From Candidatus Doudnabacteria bacterium (GTDB taxonomy: Bacteria > Patescibacteriota > Doudnabacteria > UBA920), in assembly GCA_903913365.1 (NCBI GenBank), contig CAIWKW010000220.1, forward strand, positions 1 to 23,335: a stretch of DNA of 23,335 nucleotides, given 5' to 3'. Below, in pieces: positions 1 to 9,373 of the stretch (positions are counted from its first letter, which is position 1; every line of letters begins with the position of its first letter). The notes beneath the pieces were generated by a model, which saw nothing but the letters and a program-made list of their open reading frames with translations, searched no databases and was not told the DNA's origin. Made by a program: the position numbers and the translations under genes.

Positions 1-3000
1 AATTTGGTTTGGATTTAAGTTTCCTTCGGTTAACTTTTGCCCTTTAACCACCAAGTCCCCGTCTTTAACGGACAAAGACAATGAGGCCGGAATAATATAT
101 TCCTTTACCTGGTCGCTTTCGTGTACCACAATAATTTTATTCTTTTCCAAACGCACCAAGCCGGTAGTGGTGGCTTTAATGGATTTTCCGTGCTCGTCGA
201 TATAAAGCGTCTCGCCGGATTCCACCTTAACGCCGTCTTTAATGGCGGACTGGGAATCGCCCAAGCTGTAAGTGTCTTTTTCCACGTCCGCGCCCTGAAT
301 GCGCACAATATATTCTTTATTGTTTGGTTTGGCCACGTAAACTTGTCCGTCAATTTCCGTAACAAAGGCCTGGCCTTTCGGTTCGCGGGCTTCAAAAAGT
401 TCTTCCACTCTGGGCAAACCTTGGGTAATATCTTTAACCGAAGCGGAACCCCCGGTGTGGAAAGTTCTCATGGTCAGCTGAGTTCCAGGCTCACCAATGG
501 CTTGGGCAGCCACAATTCCTACGGCAGCACCCATTTTTACCATGTCGTTAAAGCCCAAATCGTAACCATAGCATAACCTGCAAACGCCGCGGGGCAGCTT
601 GCACTTAAGAACGCTGCGGCATTTTACCTCGGTAATACCCGATTCCATAATGTGCTTGGCCTGCATATCGTCTATGCCCTGATTTTTGCCGACAATAAGC
701 GTACCGTCTTTATCTTTTACGTCTTCCGCGGTAACTCTGCCGAACAATCTCCGGTCAAAAGGTTTGTTCATGCGCTGGCTGTCTTCCAAAGTTATATCGT
801 CAAAATTCTTCGTTTCACAATCTTCGGCGTTAACCACAATATCCTGGGCAACGTCAACAAGGCGCCTGGTCAAATAACCGGCATCCGCGGTTCTAAGCGC
901 TGTGTCGGACATACCTTTTCTGCTTCCGTGAGTGGAGTTAAAATATTCCAAAACGTCCAAACCTTCTTTAAAACTACCTTTTACCGGAAGCTCAATAACT
1001 CCGCCGGCCGGGTTAACCACCAAGCCTTTCATGCCGGACATCTGCATAATCTGCGAGAACGAGCCTCTGGCTCCGCTGCTCACAAAATAATTTACACTGC
1101 CGAATTCGGCAACAGTGCCGGTAACGGACTTGGAAATTTGCTCCGAAGTGTCGGCCCAAATTTCCACCACGCGGTTATAGCGTTCTTCTTCGGTTAAAAG
1201 CCCTTCTCTAAACTGCTGATAAGTACCTTCCACTTCTTCGTCGGCCGTACCGAGTAGCTTATATTTGCTTTGCGGTACCACCAAATCGTCCATACCCCAG
1301 GAGAGGCCGGATTGCTTCATATAGTAAAAGCCCACGCGTTTAATTTCGTCAATTAATTCCGCGGTTCTCTCGTTGCCGAGCAGCCTATGGGCTTCGCGCA
1401 CCAATGCCTGCAATTTTTTCTTGTCAAAATTATCGTTTCTAAAACCAAGTTCTTTGGGCACCACCTTGTTGAAGATAAGTCTGCCAACCGATGTTTCCAC
1501 AAAACTGCCGTCTTCAAGGCGTACTTTTACTTTAGCCTGAATGTGTACGTAGCCGTTATTGTAAGCCATGTTGGCTTCGGAGGGGCTGGAGAAAATTTTG
1601 CCTTCGCCTTTTACTCCGGGGTGAAGCCGGGTAATATAGTAACAGCCGACCACAACGTCTTTGTCCGGAGTCATAACCGGATCGCCGGAAGCCGGCTTAA
1701 GCAGGTTGTGGGCGGAAACCATAATTTCTCTGGCTTCTTTTTGCGCGGCTTCGGTTAGAGGCACGTGCACAGCCATTTGGTCACCGTCAAAGTCCGCGTT
1801 AAACGCGGCACAAACCATGGGGTGCAACTGCATTGCTTTTCCTTCAATAAGAACCGGCTGGAAAGCCTGGAAACCCAAACGATGCAATGTAGGAGCGCGG
1901 TTTAAAAGGACATAGTGGTCCTTGGTTACTTCTTCCAAAATATCATAAACTTCGGTTCTGCCCTGCTCTATTAAACGGTTGGCGCTGCGCACATTGTGCG
2001 CAAATTCCCGGCCGATTAATTTGCTGATAACGAACGGCTTAAAAAGTTCGAGCGCCATCATTTTCGGCAGACCGCACTGGTGAAGTTTCAATCTCGGACC
2101 AACCACAATAACGCTGCGTCCGGAATAATCCACGCGCTTACCCAAAAGGTTTTGGCGAAAGCGTCCCTGCTTGCCTTTAAGCATGTCTGCAAGGCTTCTG
2201 AGTTTTCTCTTTTGGCCGGTGGAGGCGGTTACTTCTTTGCCGTGGCGGATGGAGTTGTCTATTAAAGCGTCCACAGCTTCCTGAAGCATTCTTTTTTCGT
2301 TTCTGGTAATAACTTCCGGAGCTTTAATTTCCAAAAGCTTTTTTAAGCGGTTGTTGCGATTAATTACGCGGCGATATAAATCGTTTAAATCGCTGGCGGC
2401 AAAACGTCCGCCGTCGAGCTGCACCATAGGGCGCAAATCGGGAGGACTTACCGGCAAATGGGTTATAAGCATCCATTCGGGGCGAAGTCCGGAGTGAATT
2501 AAAGATTTAATCAACTTCAAGCGTTTTAAAATTTTTCTTTCAGCCTGGCCTTCGGTGTTCGGCAGCTGAGTTTGCAAATCCTGAGCCAGCTGTTCCAAAT
2601 TTACTTCTTCCAAAAGGCCTTTTAAAGCTTCGGCGCCAATTCCGGCGCTAAATACCGAGCCATACTTTAATGACAAATCGCGATACTGAAGTTCGCTGAT
2701 AATTTGCATTTTCTTAATGGACTTCAGTTCGCTTCTGGCCTGGTCGCGGATGCTTTCCAACGCGTCCAGCTCTTTGCTCCAGGAATCTTTCAGCCGGGTG
2801 GTTTCCGCGTCAATTTCCGCCTGCTGGACATCGGGATCTTTTTGGGAATTTTTGGCCCCAAAAGCGCTGCGGGATTTGGCAATCAGGCTTTCGTACTTGT
2901 CTTCAATTTCTTTTTTCTTGACTTTAAACTCCCTTTCAATCTGCTCTAAAGTGGAAAGGCGGGATTCTTCATCTACGCTGGTAATAATGTAGGCGGCAAA

Positions 3001-3393
3001 ATAAACCACTTTTTCCAGTTCCTGCACGCCCAAATCCAAAATCAGGCCTAAACGGGAAGGCACGCCGCGCAAAAACCAAATATGAGCAACCGGCACGGAA
3101 AGTTTAATGTGGCCCATGCGCTCGCGGCGAACGGAAGATTTGGTTACTTCCACTCCGCATTTGTCGCAGACAATTCCTTTGTAACGAATTCTCTTATACT
3201 TTCCACAATAGCATTCCCAGTCCTTAATTGGGCCAAAAATCTTTTCGTCGAACAAGCCGTCTTTTTCCGGACGCTGGGTTCTGTAGTTAATGGTTTCCGG
3301 CTTGGTAACCTCGCCGTGAGACCAGTTTAAAATTGTCTCGGGGCTGGCGAGCTTCAGTCTTACACCCTTGAAATCTTCTGTTTGAGTAAACAT
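1..3393 (-). CDS. rpoC: DNA-directed RNA polymerase subunit beta' (partial, C-terminus outside window)
   Basis: This is the largest catalytic subunit of RNA polymerase, which makes all cellular RNA together with RpoB in the neighbouring gene. 1131 codons are visible from ATG at 3393 and the frame is still open at base 1. The N-terminal zinc-binding cysteines are C61, C63, C76 and C79. The catalytic magnesium motif [10 protein letters not shown] starts at about residue 532, with the three aspartates at 534, 536 and 538. The gene lies 80 bp downstream of rpoB in the same direction and is surely cotranscribed. No Shine-Dalgarno sequence precedes the start; the upstream bases are AT-rich and follow a low-complexity spacer. 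The start is supported by the typical beta' N-terminus (the [15 protein letters not shown] region). Identification is certain. Confidence 0.98.
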   Translation of the reverse strand, partial: MFTQTEDFKGVRLKLASPETILNWSHGEVTKPETINYRTQRPEKDGLFDEKIFGPIKDWECYCGKYKRIRYKGIVCDKCGVEVTKSSVRRERMGHIKLSVPVAHIWFLRGVPSRLGLILDLGVQELEKVVYFAAYIITSVDEESRLSTLEQIEREFKVKKKEIEDKYESLIAKSRSAFGAKNSQKDPDVQQAEIDAETTRLKDSWSKELDALESIRDQARSELKSIKKMQIISELQYRDLSLKYGSVFSAGIGAEALKGLLEEVNLEQLAQDLQTQLPNTEGQAERKILKRLKLIKSLIHSGLRPEWMLITHLPVSPPDLRPMVQLDGGRFAASDLNDLYRRVINRNNRLKKLLEIKAPEVITRNEKRMLQEAVDALIDNSIRHGKEVTASTGQKRKLRSLADMLKGKQGRFRQNLLGKRVDYSGRSVIVVGPRLKLHQCGLPKMMALELFKPFVISKLIGREFAHNVRSANRLIEQGRTEVYDILEEVTKDHYVLLNRAPTLHRLGFQAFQPVLIEGKAMQLHPMVCAAFNADFDGDQMAVHVPLTEAAQKEAREIMVSAHNLLKPASGDPVMTPDKDVVVGCYYITRLHPGVKGEGKIFSSPSEANMAYNNGYVHIQAKVKVRLEDGSFVETSVGRLIFNKVVPKELGFRNDNFDKKKLQALVREAHRLLGNERTAELIDEIKRVGFYYMKQSGLSWGMDDLVVPQSKYKLLGTADEEVEGTYQQFREGLLTEEERYNRVVEIWADTSEQISKSVTGTVAEFGSVNYFVSSGARGSFSQIMQMSGMKGLVVNPAGGVIELPVKGSFKEGLDVLEYFNSTHGSRKGMSDTALRTADAGYLTRRLVDVAQDIVVNAEDCETKNFDDITLEDSQRMNKPFDRRLFGRVTAEDVKDKDGTLIVGKNQGIDDMQAKHIMESGITEVKCRSVLKCKLPRGVCRLCYGYDLGFNDMVKMGAAVGIVAAQAIGEPGTQLTMRTFHTGGSASVKDITQGLPRVEELFEAREPKGQAFVTEIDGQVYVAKPNNKEYIVRIQGADVEKDTYSLGDSQSAIKDGVKVESGETLYIDEHGKSIKATTTGLVRLEKNKIIVVHESDQVKEYIIPASLSLSVKDGDLVVKGQKLTEGNLNPNQI

Positions 3394-3473
3394 AAAAAAT
3401 AGTTTTTAGTGATTAGTGGCTAGTTGTTAGTGGATACATGAATAGCATTTTAAGCTATTTCCTATTCCCTAAA
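3394..3473 (-). other. rpoB-rpoC spacer with low-complexity CACTAAC-like repeats
   Basis: In the operon sense the 80-bp spacer first carries a small hairpin (AATAGC pairing with GCTATT) just after the rpoB stop. It then has a run of degenerate CACTAAC / CACTAAT / CACTAAA units, ending in A/T-rich sequence before the rpoC ATG. There is no U-tract, so the hairpin is not a terminator. There is no Shine-Dalgarno for rpoC. Confidence 0.6.
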
Positions 3474-6400
3474 TTACTTTCCTTTTTTATCCTTTTTATA
3501 CTTTTTACTATCTTTAGGTTTCTCATCTTCAAACAGGGAAGCTTCGGAAAGTATCGGCATAACCGGCGGCAAATTCGGAACAATTATTTCCGGTTCTTCA
3601 GCCGCGGAGGTAACCATGCCGTCTCTCCCGAGCAGCTCCACATCAAGGCACAAACTCTGAAGTTCTTTAACCAAAACGCGGAAGCTTTCAGGAATATTCG
3701 GCTTTTTAATGGGCTCGCCTTTGACAATAGCTTCGTAGGTTTTGCTGCGTCCGACCACGTCGTCGGATTTTATGGTAAGCATTTCTTGCAAAGTGTGGGC
3801 CGCACCGTAGCCTTCCAAGGCCCAAACTTCCATTTCCCCGAATCTCTGGCCGCCGAACTGAGCTTTACCGCCAAGAGGCTGCTGGGTAATTAAGGAGTAC
3901 GGTCCGGTTGAGCGCGCGTGCATCTTGTCGTCTACAAGGTGGTGCAGTTTCAGGAAATACATAACGCCAACTGTAACTTTTTCGTCAAAACGTTCACCGG
4001 TCTTGCCGTCGTAAAGTACAACTTTTCCGTCTTCCGGAATACCGGCTTTTTTAAGTTCTTCTTTAATTTGGCTTTCATGAACACCATCAAGCACCGGAGT
4101 GGCAACTTTATAACCAAGTTTCAGTGCGGCCATGCCCAAGTGGGTTTCCAAAATTTGTCCGAGGTTCATACGGGACACAACACCGAGAGGATTTAAAATA
4201 ATATCCACCGGGGTTCCATCTTCCATAAAAGGCAAATCTTCCACCGGGATAATTTTGGAAATAACGCCTTTGTTTCCGTGGCGTCCGGCCATTTTGTCTC
4301 CGACTTGAATTTTGCGGAGCACGGCAACCGATACTTGAATGCTGCGGATAACTCCGGACTGCAGTTTGTCTCCGGCTTCGCGGGAAAACTCGCGGATGTT
4401 AACCACTTTTCCGTATTCGCCGTGAGGCAAGGTAAGAGAAGTATCTTTTACATCGCGGGATTTTTCTCCGAAAATTACGCGGAGCAATTTTTCTTCAGCC
4501 GTTAAATCGGTTTCACCTTTTGGCGTAATTTTTCCCACTAAAATATCACCGGCTTTTACCTGGGCGCCAATGCGGATAACTCCGGTTTCGTCCAAGTCTT
4601 TCAGTTTTTCTTCACCAACATTCGGTATGTCGCGGGTAATCTGCTCGGGACCGAGTTTGGTATCGCGCAAATCAATTTTAAAATCATCTATATGGATGGA
4701 GGAGTAGCGGTCTTGCTGAACAACGCGTTCGGAAACCAATACGGCGTCTTCGTAATTGCCGCCTTCCCAAGAAAGAAAAGCTACCAATACATTTTGGCCA
4801 AGCGCCAATTCGCCGTTTTCCGTGGAAGCTCCGTCGGACAAAACATCGCCTTTTTTAACATGCTGGCCTTTGTTTACTCGGGCAATCTGGTTAATGGAAG
4901 TGGCCGAGTTGGTGCGCAAAAATTTCAAAAGCTTATATTCTTTTTTCTTGCCTTTTTCTCCGACCACAACAATCTTGTCGCCGGTTACGGAAGTTACTTC
5001 GCCTTCTTCTTCGGCCAAAATTACCGTACCGCTGTCGCGGGCGGATTTGCCTTCCATACCGGTTCCAACCAATGGCGCCTGAGGCTTAATGCAGGATACC
5101 GCTTGGCGTTGCATGTTGCTGCCCATAAGAGCGCGGTTGGCGTCGTCATGTTCCAAGAATGGAATTAAGGAAGTTGTAACGGAAATAATTTGTTTTGGCG
5201 ACACATCAAGCGCATCAATTTCATCTGTGGAGGCAATGGAAGGAACGGAGTGTACCCTGACGCTTGCGCGCGGTTCCACAAAATACCCGTCATCGCTAAT
5301 TTCAATATTGCTTTGGGCAATTATTAAATGCTCTTCTTCAAAAGCATCCAAGTATTCAATCTTAGTGGTAACTCTCGGCTTAATGCGAATTTCCAGCACT
5401 TGCTGATTTTTGGCAATGTCTTTGGCCGCGCCGGCGGTAATTTTTTCTCCGGCTCCCACAATTACTCCGCCCTTTTCATCTTTTACTTCATACAAGGAAA
5501 TTTCATCAACCGCATCTTTACCGTCATTCTTGGAAAACTTTTTAACCATGCGGTAAGGGGTTTCGATAAAACCAAAATCATTAACTCTGGCGTAAGTTGC
5601 CAAGTGGGCAACGAGTCCGATGTTCGGACCTTCCGGAGTGGTAATAGGGCAAAGCCGTCCGTAGTGGCTGTGGTGGACATCGCGAACTTCAAATCCGGCA
5701 CGCTCACGGCTAAGACCACCCGGTCCCATGGCGCTTAATCTGCGCTTATGTTCAAGTTCGGCCAAAGGATTGGTCTGGTCCATAAACTGTGACAGCTGCG
5801 AAGAAGAGAAAAACTCCTGCATAGTGGCCACTATCGGGCGAACGTGAATTAACTGGGCAGGGGTAACTGTGTCCAAATCGGCCAAGGACATGCGGTCTTT
5901 GGCAATTCTGGCCATACGAACCAAGCCTACGCGAAAACGGGCTTGAATGAGTTCGCCTACCGCGCGCACGCGGCGGTTGGCTAAGTGGTCAATGTCATCA
6001 GGAGCTTCTTGGGTATTGTTTAAACGGACAATTTCACGAATAACCATAACCAAATCTTCTTTGGTGATAATCTGGCTTTCGTTGTTTACCACATGCAAAC
6101 GCTGGTTGAACTTGTAGCGGCCTACCAAAGAAAAATCGTAACGATCGGTATGAAAAAACATGCCGGAAATTAAAGACTTGGCATTTTCCACGGTAGCCAA
6201 ATCGCCCGGACGAATTCTTTTATATACTTCTTTAAAACCTTCATCGGCATTGGTGGATGCGTCTTTGGCTAATGTGTTTTGGATATATTTGGTATCCGGG
6301 TCTGTATCTATATCTTTAAAAGCTTCCAAAATTTCTTCATTGGAAGAAAGCCCGAACACGCGCATAAGCGCGGTAATCGGGATTCTTCTCTTGCGGTCAA

Positions 6401-6980
6401 TTTTTACGCCAATAACTCCGGCTGCGTCGGTATCAAGTTCCAGCCAAGCGCCGCGATTTGGAATAATTTTTCCGCCGTAATAATTCTTGCCGCGAATATT
6501 TTCCATTGAGAAAAATACGCCCGGGGATTTTATCAGCTGGTTAACCACTACGCGCTCCACGCCGTTGATAATAAACGTGCCGCGCGGGGTCATAAGCGGA
6601 AAATCGCCAAAATATACGTCTTGGGTTTTGGTTTTACCGCTGACTTTGTTGATTAACTTTGCGGACACATACAAAGGCGCCTCGTAAGTGGTGTTTCTTT
6701 CGCGCGAAGTGAACTCGTCATATTTAGGCTTATCAAAAAAATAGTCCCCAAAAACCAATTCCAGGTTTTTGCCGGTAAAATCCTTAATCGGATTAACCTC
6801 TCCGAGCAATTCTTTCAAGCCTTTTTCCACAAACCACTTGTAAGAATTTAACTGGACTTCTATTAAGTTTGGCAGCAGGGCTGTTTCGTGCTGCTTGGTG
6901 AAAAACTTTCTTGGAGCAAACTTGCTCTCATGGCTCTTTATAGCAGTAGAGCTTTGGCTGTCTTTCGTTTTATTGGCCAT
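3474..6980 (-). CDS. rpoB: DNA-directed RNA polymerase subunit beta
   Basis: This is the beta subunit of RNA polymerase, 1168 aa, close to the length of beta in Gram-positive bacteria and shorter than the E. coli protein. The rifampicin-binding region is plain: SSQLSQFMDQTNPLAELEHK followed by RRLSAMGPGGLSRERAGFEV. It keeps the aspartate, histidine and serine at the usual resistance positions, so nothing there predicts resistance. The C-terminal core (KLHHLVDDKMHARSTGPYS, then QQPLGGKAQFGGQRFGEMEV) is intact. The tail is lysine-rich (KKYKKDKKGK). The start at 6980 has only a weak AGGGG about 11 nt upstream. The gene has its own promoter (7464-7491) and an unusually long leader, and is followed by rpoC. 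It is not preceded by rplJ/rplL here. Confidence 0.98.
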   Translation of the reverse strand: MANKTKDSQSSTAIKSHESKFAPRKFFTKQHETALLPNLIEVQLNSYKWFVEKGLKELLGEVNPIKDFTGKNLELVFGDYFFDKPKYDEFTSRERNTTYEAPLYVSAKLINKVSGKTKTQDVYFGDFPLMTPRGTFIINGVERVVVNQLIKSPGVFFSMENIRGKNYYGGKIIPNRGAWLELDTDAAGVIGVKIDRKRRIPITALMRVFGLSSNEEILEAFKDIDTDPDTKYIQNTLAKDASTNADEGFKEVYKRIRPGDLATVENAKSLISGMFFHTDRYDFSLVGRYKFNQRLHVVNNESQIITKEDLVMVIREIVRLNNTQEAPDDIDHLANRRVRAVGELIQARFRVGLVRMARIAKDRMSLADLDTVTPAQLIHVRPIVATMQEFFSSSQLSQFMDQTNPLAELEHKRRLSAMGPGGLSRERAGFEVRDVHHSHYGRLCPITTPEGPNIGLVAHLATYARVNDFGFIETPYRMVKKFSKNDGKDAVDEISLYEVKDEKGGVIVGAGEKITAGAAKDIAKNQQVLEIRIKPRVTTKIEYLDAFEEEHLIIAQSNIEISDDGYFVEPRASVRVHSVPSIASTDEIDALDVSPKQIISVTTSLIPFLEHDDANRALMGSNMQRQAVSCIKPQAPLVGTGMEGKSARDSGTVILAEEEGEVTSVTGDKIVVVGEKGKKKEYKLLKFLRTNSATSINQIARVNKGQHVKKGDVLSDGASTENGELALGQNVLVAFLSWEGGNYEDAVLVSERVVQQDRYSSIHIDDFKIDLRDTKLGPEQITRDIPNVGEEKLKDLDETGVIRIGAQVKAGDILVGKITPKGETDLTAEEKLLRVIFGEKSRDVKDTSLTLPHGEYGKVVNIREFSREAGDKLQSGVIRSIQVSVAVLRKIQVGDKMAGRHGNKGVISKIIPVEDLPFMEDGTPVDIILNPLGVVSRMNLGQILETHLGMAALKLGYKVATPVLDGVHESQIKEELKKAGIPEDGKVVLYDGKTGERFDEKVTVGVMYFLKLHHLVDDKMHARSTGPYSLITQQPLGGKAQFGGQRFGEMEVWALEGYGAAHTLQEMLTIKSDDVVGRSKTYEAIVKGEPIKKPNIPESFRVLVKELQSLCLDVELLGRDGMVTSAAEEPEIIVPNLPPVMPILSEASLFEDEKPKDSKKYKKDKKGK

Positions 6981-7065
6981 TAAATATCAAACCCCTAGCC
7001 AAATCGCACCATTAATTTGGCTTAATTAAGATTAAATATATAGCTTTTGCCGATCATTTGATCGA

Positions 7066-7231
7066 GCAGAGCTTACACACTGAGACAATTTCTAGGCAAA
7101 ATACGAGGATTTTTGGAGGCGTAGTCAGACTACGACGACAAAAACCGCAGTATTTTAACGAAGAAATTGGCCAGAACCGCTTTTTTTATGCAGTTTTGCC
7201 GCTTTAAAAAGCGGTGTTGTGTAAGCTCTGC
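7066..7231 (-). promoter_or_regulatory. 166-nt imperfect palindrome in the rpoB leader
   Basis: GCAGAGCTTACACA (7066-7079) is the exact reverse complement of 7218-7231. Inside, a region near 7086-7112 pairs imperfectly with one near 7138-7170 (CAATTTCT..CAAAATAC..ATTTTTG against its complement). Smaller hairpins CGTAGTC-A-GACTACG (7120-7134) and CCGCTTT-AA-AAAGCGG sit within it. It lies in the predicted 5' UTR of rpoB, so it could be an RNA leader structure. It could equally be a small palindromic (MITE/REP-like) insertion. A second hairpin, CGATCA-TT-TGATCG, lies at 7051-7064. Confidence 0.6.
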
Positions 7232-7304
7232 CAAGAATATTTTATGCCCTCTATCTGCCCAAAATCATGATTGAGAACACAAAACATTCCCTTTTCTGCA
7301 CCTG

Positions 7305-7404
7305 CCCCGATAAATTTTCCTTAATTGAGCGGCTTTGTTTGAAATGAACACTTAACAAATTACCTTTACTCAACTATTTTTGCACGCAAAAAATTTAATC
7401 GGGG
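7305..7404 (-). promoter_or_regulatory. Long-range stem in the rpoB leader
   Basis: CCCCGATAAATTTT (7305-7318) is almost perfectly complementary to 7390-7404 (AAAATTTAATCGGGG), enclosing about 70 nt. It falls in the first third of the predicted rpoB 5' UTR, upstream of the 166-nt palindrome. No U-tract follows it, so it is not an obvious terminator. Function unknown. Confidence 0.4.
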
Positions 7405-7463
7405 TAAACAAAAAAGGGCCGATTAGGAAAGGCTTATTAGCTTATATAATTGTGCATATTTGG

Positions 7464-7491
7464 ATTGTAGCAGTCAACCGGAATTTGTCAA
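7464..7491 (-). promoter_or_regulatory. Sigma70-type promoter for rpoBC
   Basis: Read on the minus strand: -35 TTGACA (7491-7486), 16-nt spacer, -10 TACAAT (7469-7464). The expected transcription start is near 7457, giving rpoB a leader of about 475 nt. The -35 box overlaps one end of a perfect inverted repeat (7487-7520). Confidence 0.7.
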
Positions 7492-7520
7492 GTCATAAAA
7501 TGCACATTTTATGACTTGAC
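7487..7520. repeat. Perfect 34-bp palindrome overlapping the rpoB -35 box
   Basis: GTCAAGTCATAAAATG (7487-7502), a 2-bp centre, then its exact reverse complement (7505-7520). Because it begins inside the -35 hexamer of the rpoB promoter, it could be an operator. It could also be a small mobile palindrome that happened to supply the -35 sequence. Confidence 0.7.
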
Positions 7521-7653
7521 CCTGAGCGAAGCCTGTGGGTCTCCTCAAAAACCCGCTATTTCAAAGAAAGATTTCTTTATTACTTATATATTAGCACAAT
7601 AGTACACAACTTACAAACCTTTAATCCACAGAGTAGTCCACAATTTAGTATTT

Positions 7654-7681
7654 TTGACAATATTGGCTAAAAGTTTATAAT
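7654..7681 (+). promoter_or_regulatory. Promoter for the 7688 gene, arranged for a leaderless mRNA
   Basis: TTGACA (7654-7659), 16-nt spacer, TATAAT (7676-7681), then 6 nt to the ATG at 7688. The transcription start expected from this spacing falls on or next to the ATG, and there is no Shine-Dalgarno sequence. Confidence 0.75.
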
Positions 7682-7687
7682 AAATTT

Positions 7688-8023
7688 ATGGTTGCAAACA
7701 ATAAAAAATCCATGACAATAGATGATTTGGCGCTCATGGTAGCCAAAGGTTTTGAAAATACCGCCTCAAAAGACGGATTGCAAAAAATCGAACAGCGGAT
7801 GGAAGGGCTGGAAGGCCGAATGGGAAAATTGGAAAATAAGATGGGTCGGTTGGAAAGCGAAATGGAAGGCCTGCATTCCAGTGTGAATAATTACCTTAAA
7901 TTATCCGATGAAAGATACTTGGAACTAAAAGGCCGCCAAACAGTCATTGTCTCCTGGATACAAAAAATCGCCAAAAAAACCGGAGTGCAAATAGACTTAA
8001 AAGAACTGGAACAAAAAATATAA
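7688..8023 (+). CDS. Small coiled-coil protein, function unknown
   Basis: 111 aa. Residues of roughly 30-70 form a strong heptad coiled coil (repeated MEGLEGRMGKLENKMGRLE-type units). A basic stretch (IQKIAKKTGVQIDLK) and an acidic/basic tail follow. There are no cysteines, no signal peptide and no membrane segment, so a soluble, probably oligomeric protein is expected. The start is fixed by a consensus promoter whose -10 box ends six bases before the ATG, implying a leaderless transcript. A terminator follows at once, so it is a one-gene unit. It is one of only three plus-strand genes in the window and is convergent with the first cassette array. I do not recognise a named family; similar short coiled-coil proteins are common in this bacterial group. 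Confidence 0.8.
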   Translation: MVANNKKSMTIDDLALMVAKGFENTASKDGLQKIEQRMEGLEGRMGKLENKMGRLESEMEGLHSSVNNYLKLSDERYLELKGRQTVIVSWIQKIAKKTGVQIDLKELEQKI

Positions 8024-8040
8024 ACCTTATTTTAAAAAAA

Positions 8041-8072
8041 CTCCCTGGCTACAAAGCTTGGGAGATTTTTTT
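8041..8072 (+). terminator. Intrinsic terminator after the coiled-coil gene
   Basis: CTCCC (8041-8045) pairs with GGGAG (8060-8064), with an inner GCT/AGC pairing, followed by ATTTTTTTA. It starts 17 nt after the stop codon at 8023. Confidence 0.85.
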
Positions 8073-8107
8073 ATTTCTTTTTTCGAGCCACCACCATTTC
8101 TCTTCAC

Positions 8108-8136
8108 AAGGAAAGGAAATCTGCTTTCCCCTCCTT
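8108..8136 (-). promoter_or_regulatory. Hairpin holding an orphan Shine-Dalgarno at the array end
   Basis: In array-sense RNA, AAGGAGGGGAAA-GCAGA-UUUCCUUUCCUU folds into a 12-pair stem (two G-U pairs) that buries an AAGGAGG. Only a very short reading frame (ATG near 8090, eight codons) follows. It sits where the next cassette gene would start, so it may be the remnant of a lost cassette. Confidence 0.4.
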
Positions 8137-8166
8137 ATGACAGGAATGGGAAAATAGTGCCGACCC

Positions 8167-8210
8167 GGAAAAAGAAGGAAACGGCTGGCTGTGCGAGCGC
8201 AGCCGTTTCC
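8167..8210. repeat. Two-hairpin spacer element, copy E1
   Basis: The core GGAAAAAG (8167-8174) is followed by a perfect 11-bp hairpin: GGAAACGGCTG (8177-8187) pairs with 8200-8210, and the loop contains TGTGCGAG. A further CCCAG/CTGGG hairpin lies between it and the gene stop at 8289. The first hairpin seen in the other copies is not clear here. Confidence 0.7.
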
Positions 8211-8288
8211 CTAAAAGCCTGATTGGTTTTAATTTGTACACACCCAGACCATCAACTGGGCAACTTCGGTTACGACCCTTTGCCGAAT

Positions 8289-9014
8289 TTATACAACAGG
8301 GCGGATATATTTATCAACCCGTTTATATTTTGTTCGATGCCAAGGGGCACTGTCCAACTGAACCGGTTTTGCGTCCTCCGGGAGACCTGCCTCTCGGAGC
8401 GTACGGGCGAGTCCTCCATGCTCCTTACAATACCCGGAAAATATCTTACCGTCGACTTCCACCGACTGGTGCGGTTGCCCGTCCGTGGGACGAGCATTGC
8501 ACCACCAGTAATTCCCACCAACCTTATAACTCTGCCCACAATTCGAGAACCCCGGAACAAGAGGTGTGTCGTTAGAATGGAAGAGCACCTCGATTCGATC
8601 TACTGGACCCAAGCCGCGGCCGTACAGGGATATCATCATCCCCGGCTCCTCGCCACGAAACTCGTGCTTGAATCCTGGCCATGGCATAACAGTTGCACTG
8701 AAGCCCTTTGTTGGGGCTTCACCCCCATAAGGAACGAAGACCGAATGAACGTAGGCGCCTCTGATATTTGGCTGCTCTACTTTCAGCTCTTCCTCAAATG
8801 GAACGGGGAAGGCATAGAATTCAAGACGACCCTCCTCCTTGAGTTGAAGCCACTCACGAAGTATATCTACCACCCGGTTGAATATCTCAACCGTTTCCGG
8901 TTGTGGGAGGAGCTCCTTACTGATGGAATATTGAGCGCCCTCCCAGGTCACTTTCCACCATCCTTCATAGACACCTCCTCCGCCGGTTCCTGGGCGGACA
9001 TTTAAAAAAAACAT
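8289..9014 (-). CDS. Cassette protein of unknown function (241 aa)
   Basis: Start ATG at 9014 is fixed by AAGGAGG five bases upstream. The protein is rich in aromatic residues, glycine and proline, with no signal peptide or membrane helix. Four cysteine/histidine clusters in the C-terminal half (NCGQSYKVGGNYWWC near residues 175-190, then GYCKEHGG near 210) could bind a metal, but no known zinc-finger spacing is obvious. I do not recognise the family. It is the last gene of the first array, preceded by the 9061-9219 repeat and followed by element E1. The opposite strand also holds a 260-codon open frame, but that has no Shine-Dalgarno and runs against every neighbouring array gene. Confidence 0.7.
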   Translation of the reverse strand: MFFLNVRPGTGGGGVYEGWWKVTWEGAQYSISKELLPQPETVEIFNRVVDILREWLQLKEEGRLEFYAFPVPFEEELKVEQPNIRGAYVHSVFVPYGGEAPTKGFSATVMPWPGFKHEFRGEEPGMMISLYGRGLGPVDRIEVLFHSNDTPLVPGFSNCGQSYKVGGNYWWCNARPTDGQPHQSVEVDGKIFSGYCKEHGGLARTLREAGLPEDAKPVQLDSAPWHRTKYKRVDKYIRPVV

Positions 9015-9060
9015 TTTTCCCTCCTTGGGGCTTTTGCAAAATTGACCTGCTCTTACGAGC

Positions 9061-9219
9061 TCAGGGTTTGCAAAAGGCTTTTTTACCGTGTATGCGTCAC
9101 GTGCCTTTTTTCAAGCGGGCAAGACTCCGCCTTCCCAGATTATTTCCCTGCTGGTTCAGGACTTTCTAACTTGAACAATTTTCAAACCGCGATATTTACT
9201 TAATCGTAGTTTGGAAAAA
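9061..9219. repeat. Direct repeat R, copy 1 (about 160 bp)
   Basis: Nearly identical to 9786-9945, differing by a few substitutions and small indels. It contains several hairpins: CACG/CGTG near 9087-9101, GCGG/CCGC near 9115-9130, CCAG/CTGG near 9138-9157, and CAAAC-CGAT/ATCG-GTTTG (9183-9213). It forms most of the spacer between the 9374 and 8289 genes; I see no coding frame in this 359-bp gap. Similarity ends at the core GGAAAAAG, after which the second hairpins of the two copies differ. Confidence 0.85.
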
Positions 9220-9253
9220 GGAGACGAATTGGTTGTGCAGGCCAACTCGTCTC
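9183..9253. repeat. Two-hairpin spacer element, copy E2
   Basis: Hairpin 1 has CAAAC and CGAT arms (9183-9213) with a CG/TA internal loop. The core is TTGGAAAAAG. Hairpin 2: GAGACGA (9221-9227) pairs with TCGTCTC (9247-9253), with inner TTGG/CCAA and loop TTGTGCAGG. Confidence 0.8.
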
Positions 9254-9373
9254 TCAAGTGCTTTACTCATGCTTTTACACTAAAAGATTTTTCAGCAACT
9301 TAGGTTTAAGCCTTAACCCAAGGATTTCAAAGACACACTACTCTCCATTGGCTGGATGGAAAGATGCGAGATG

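Noticed and set aside
3438..6687. Several plus-strand frames of 60-160 codons opposite rpoB
   Set aside because: They are shadows of a strongly conserved gene with no initiation signals.
8223..9005. A 260-codon plus-strand open frame opposite the 8289 gene
   Set aside because: It has no Shine-Dalgarno or promoter and runs through spacer element E1. The minus-strand frame has a perfect SD and the orientation of all array neighbours.
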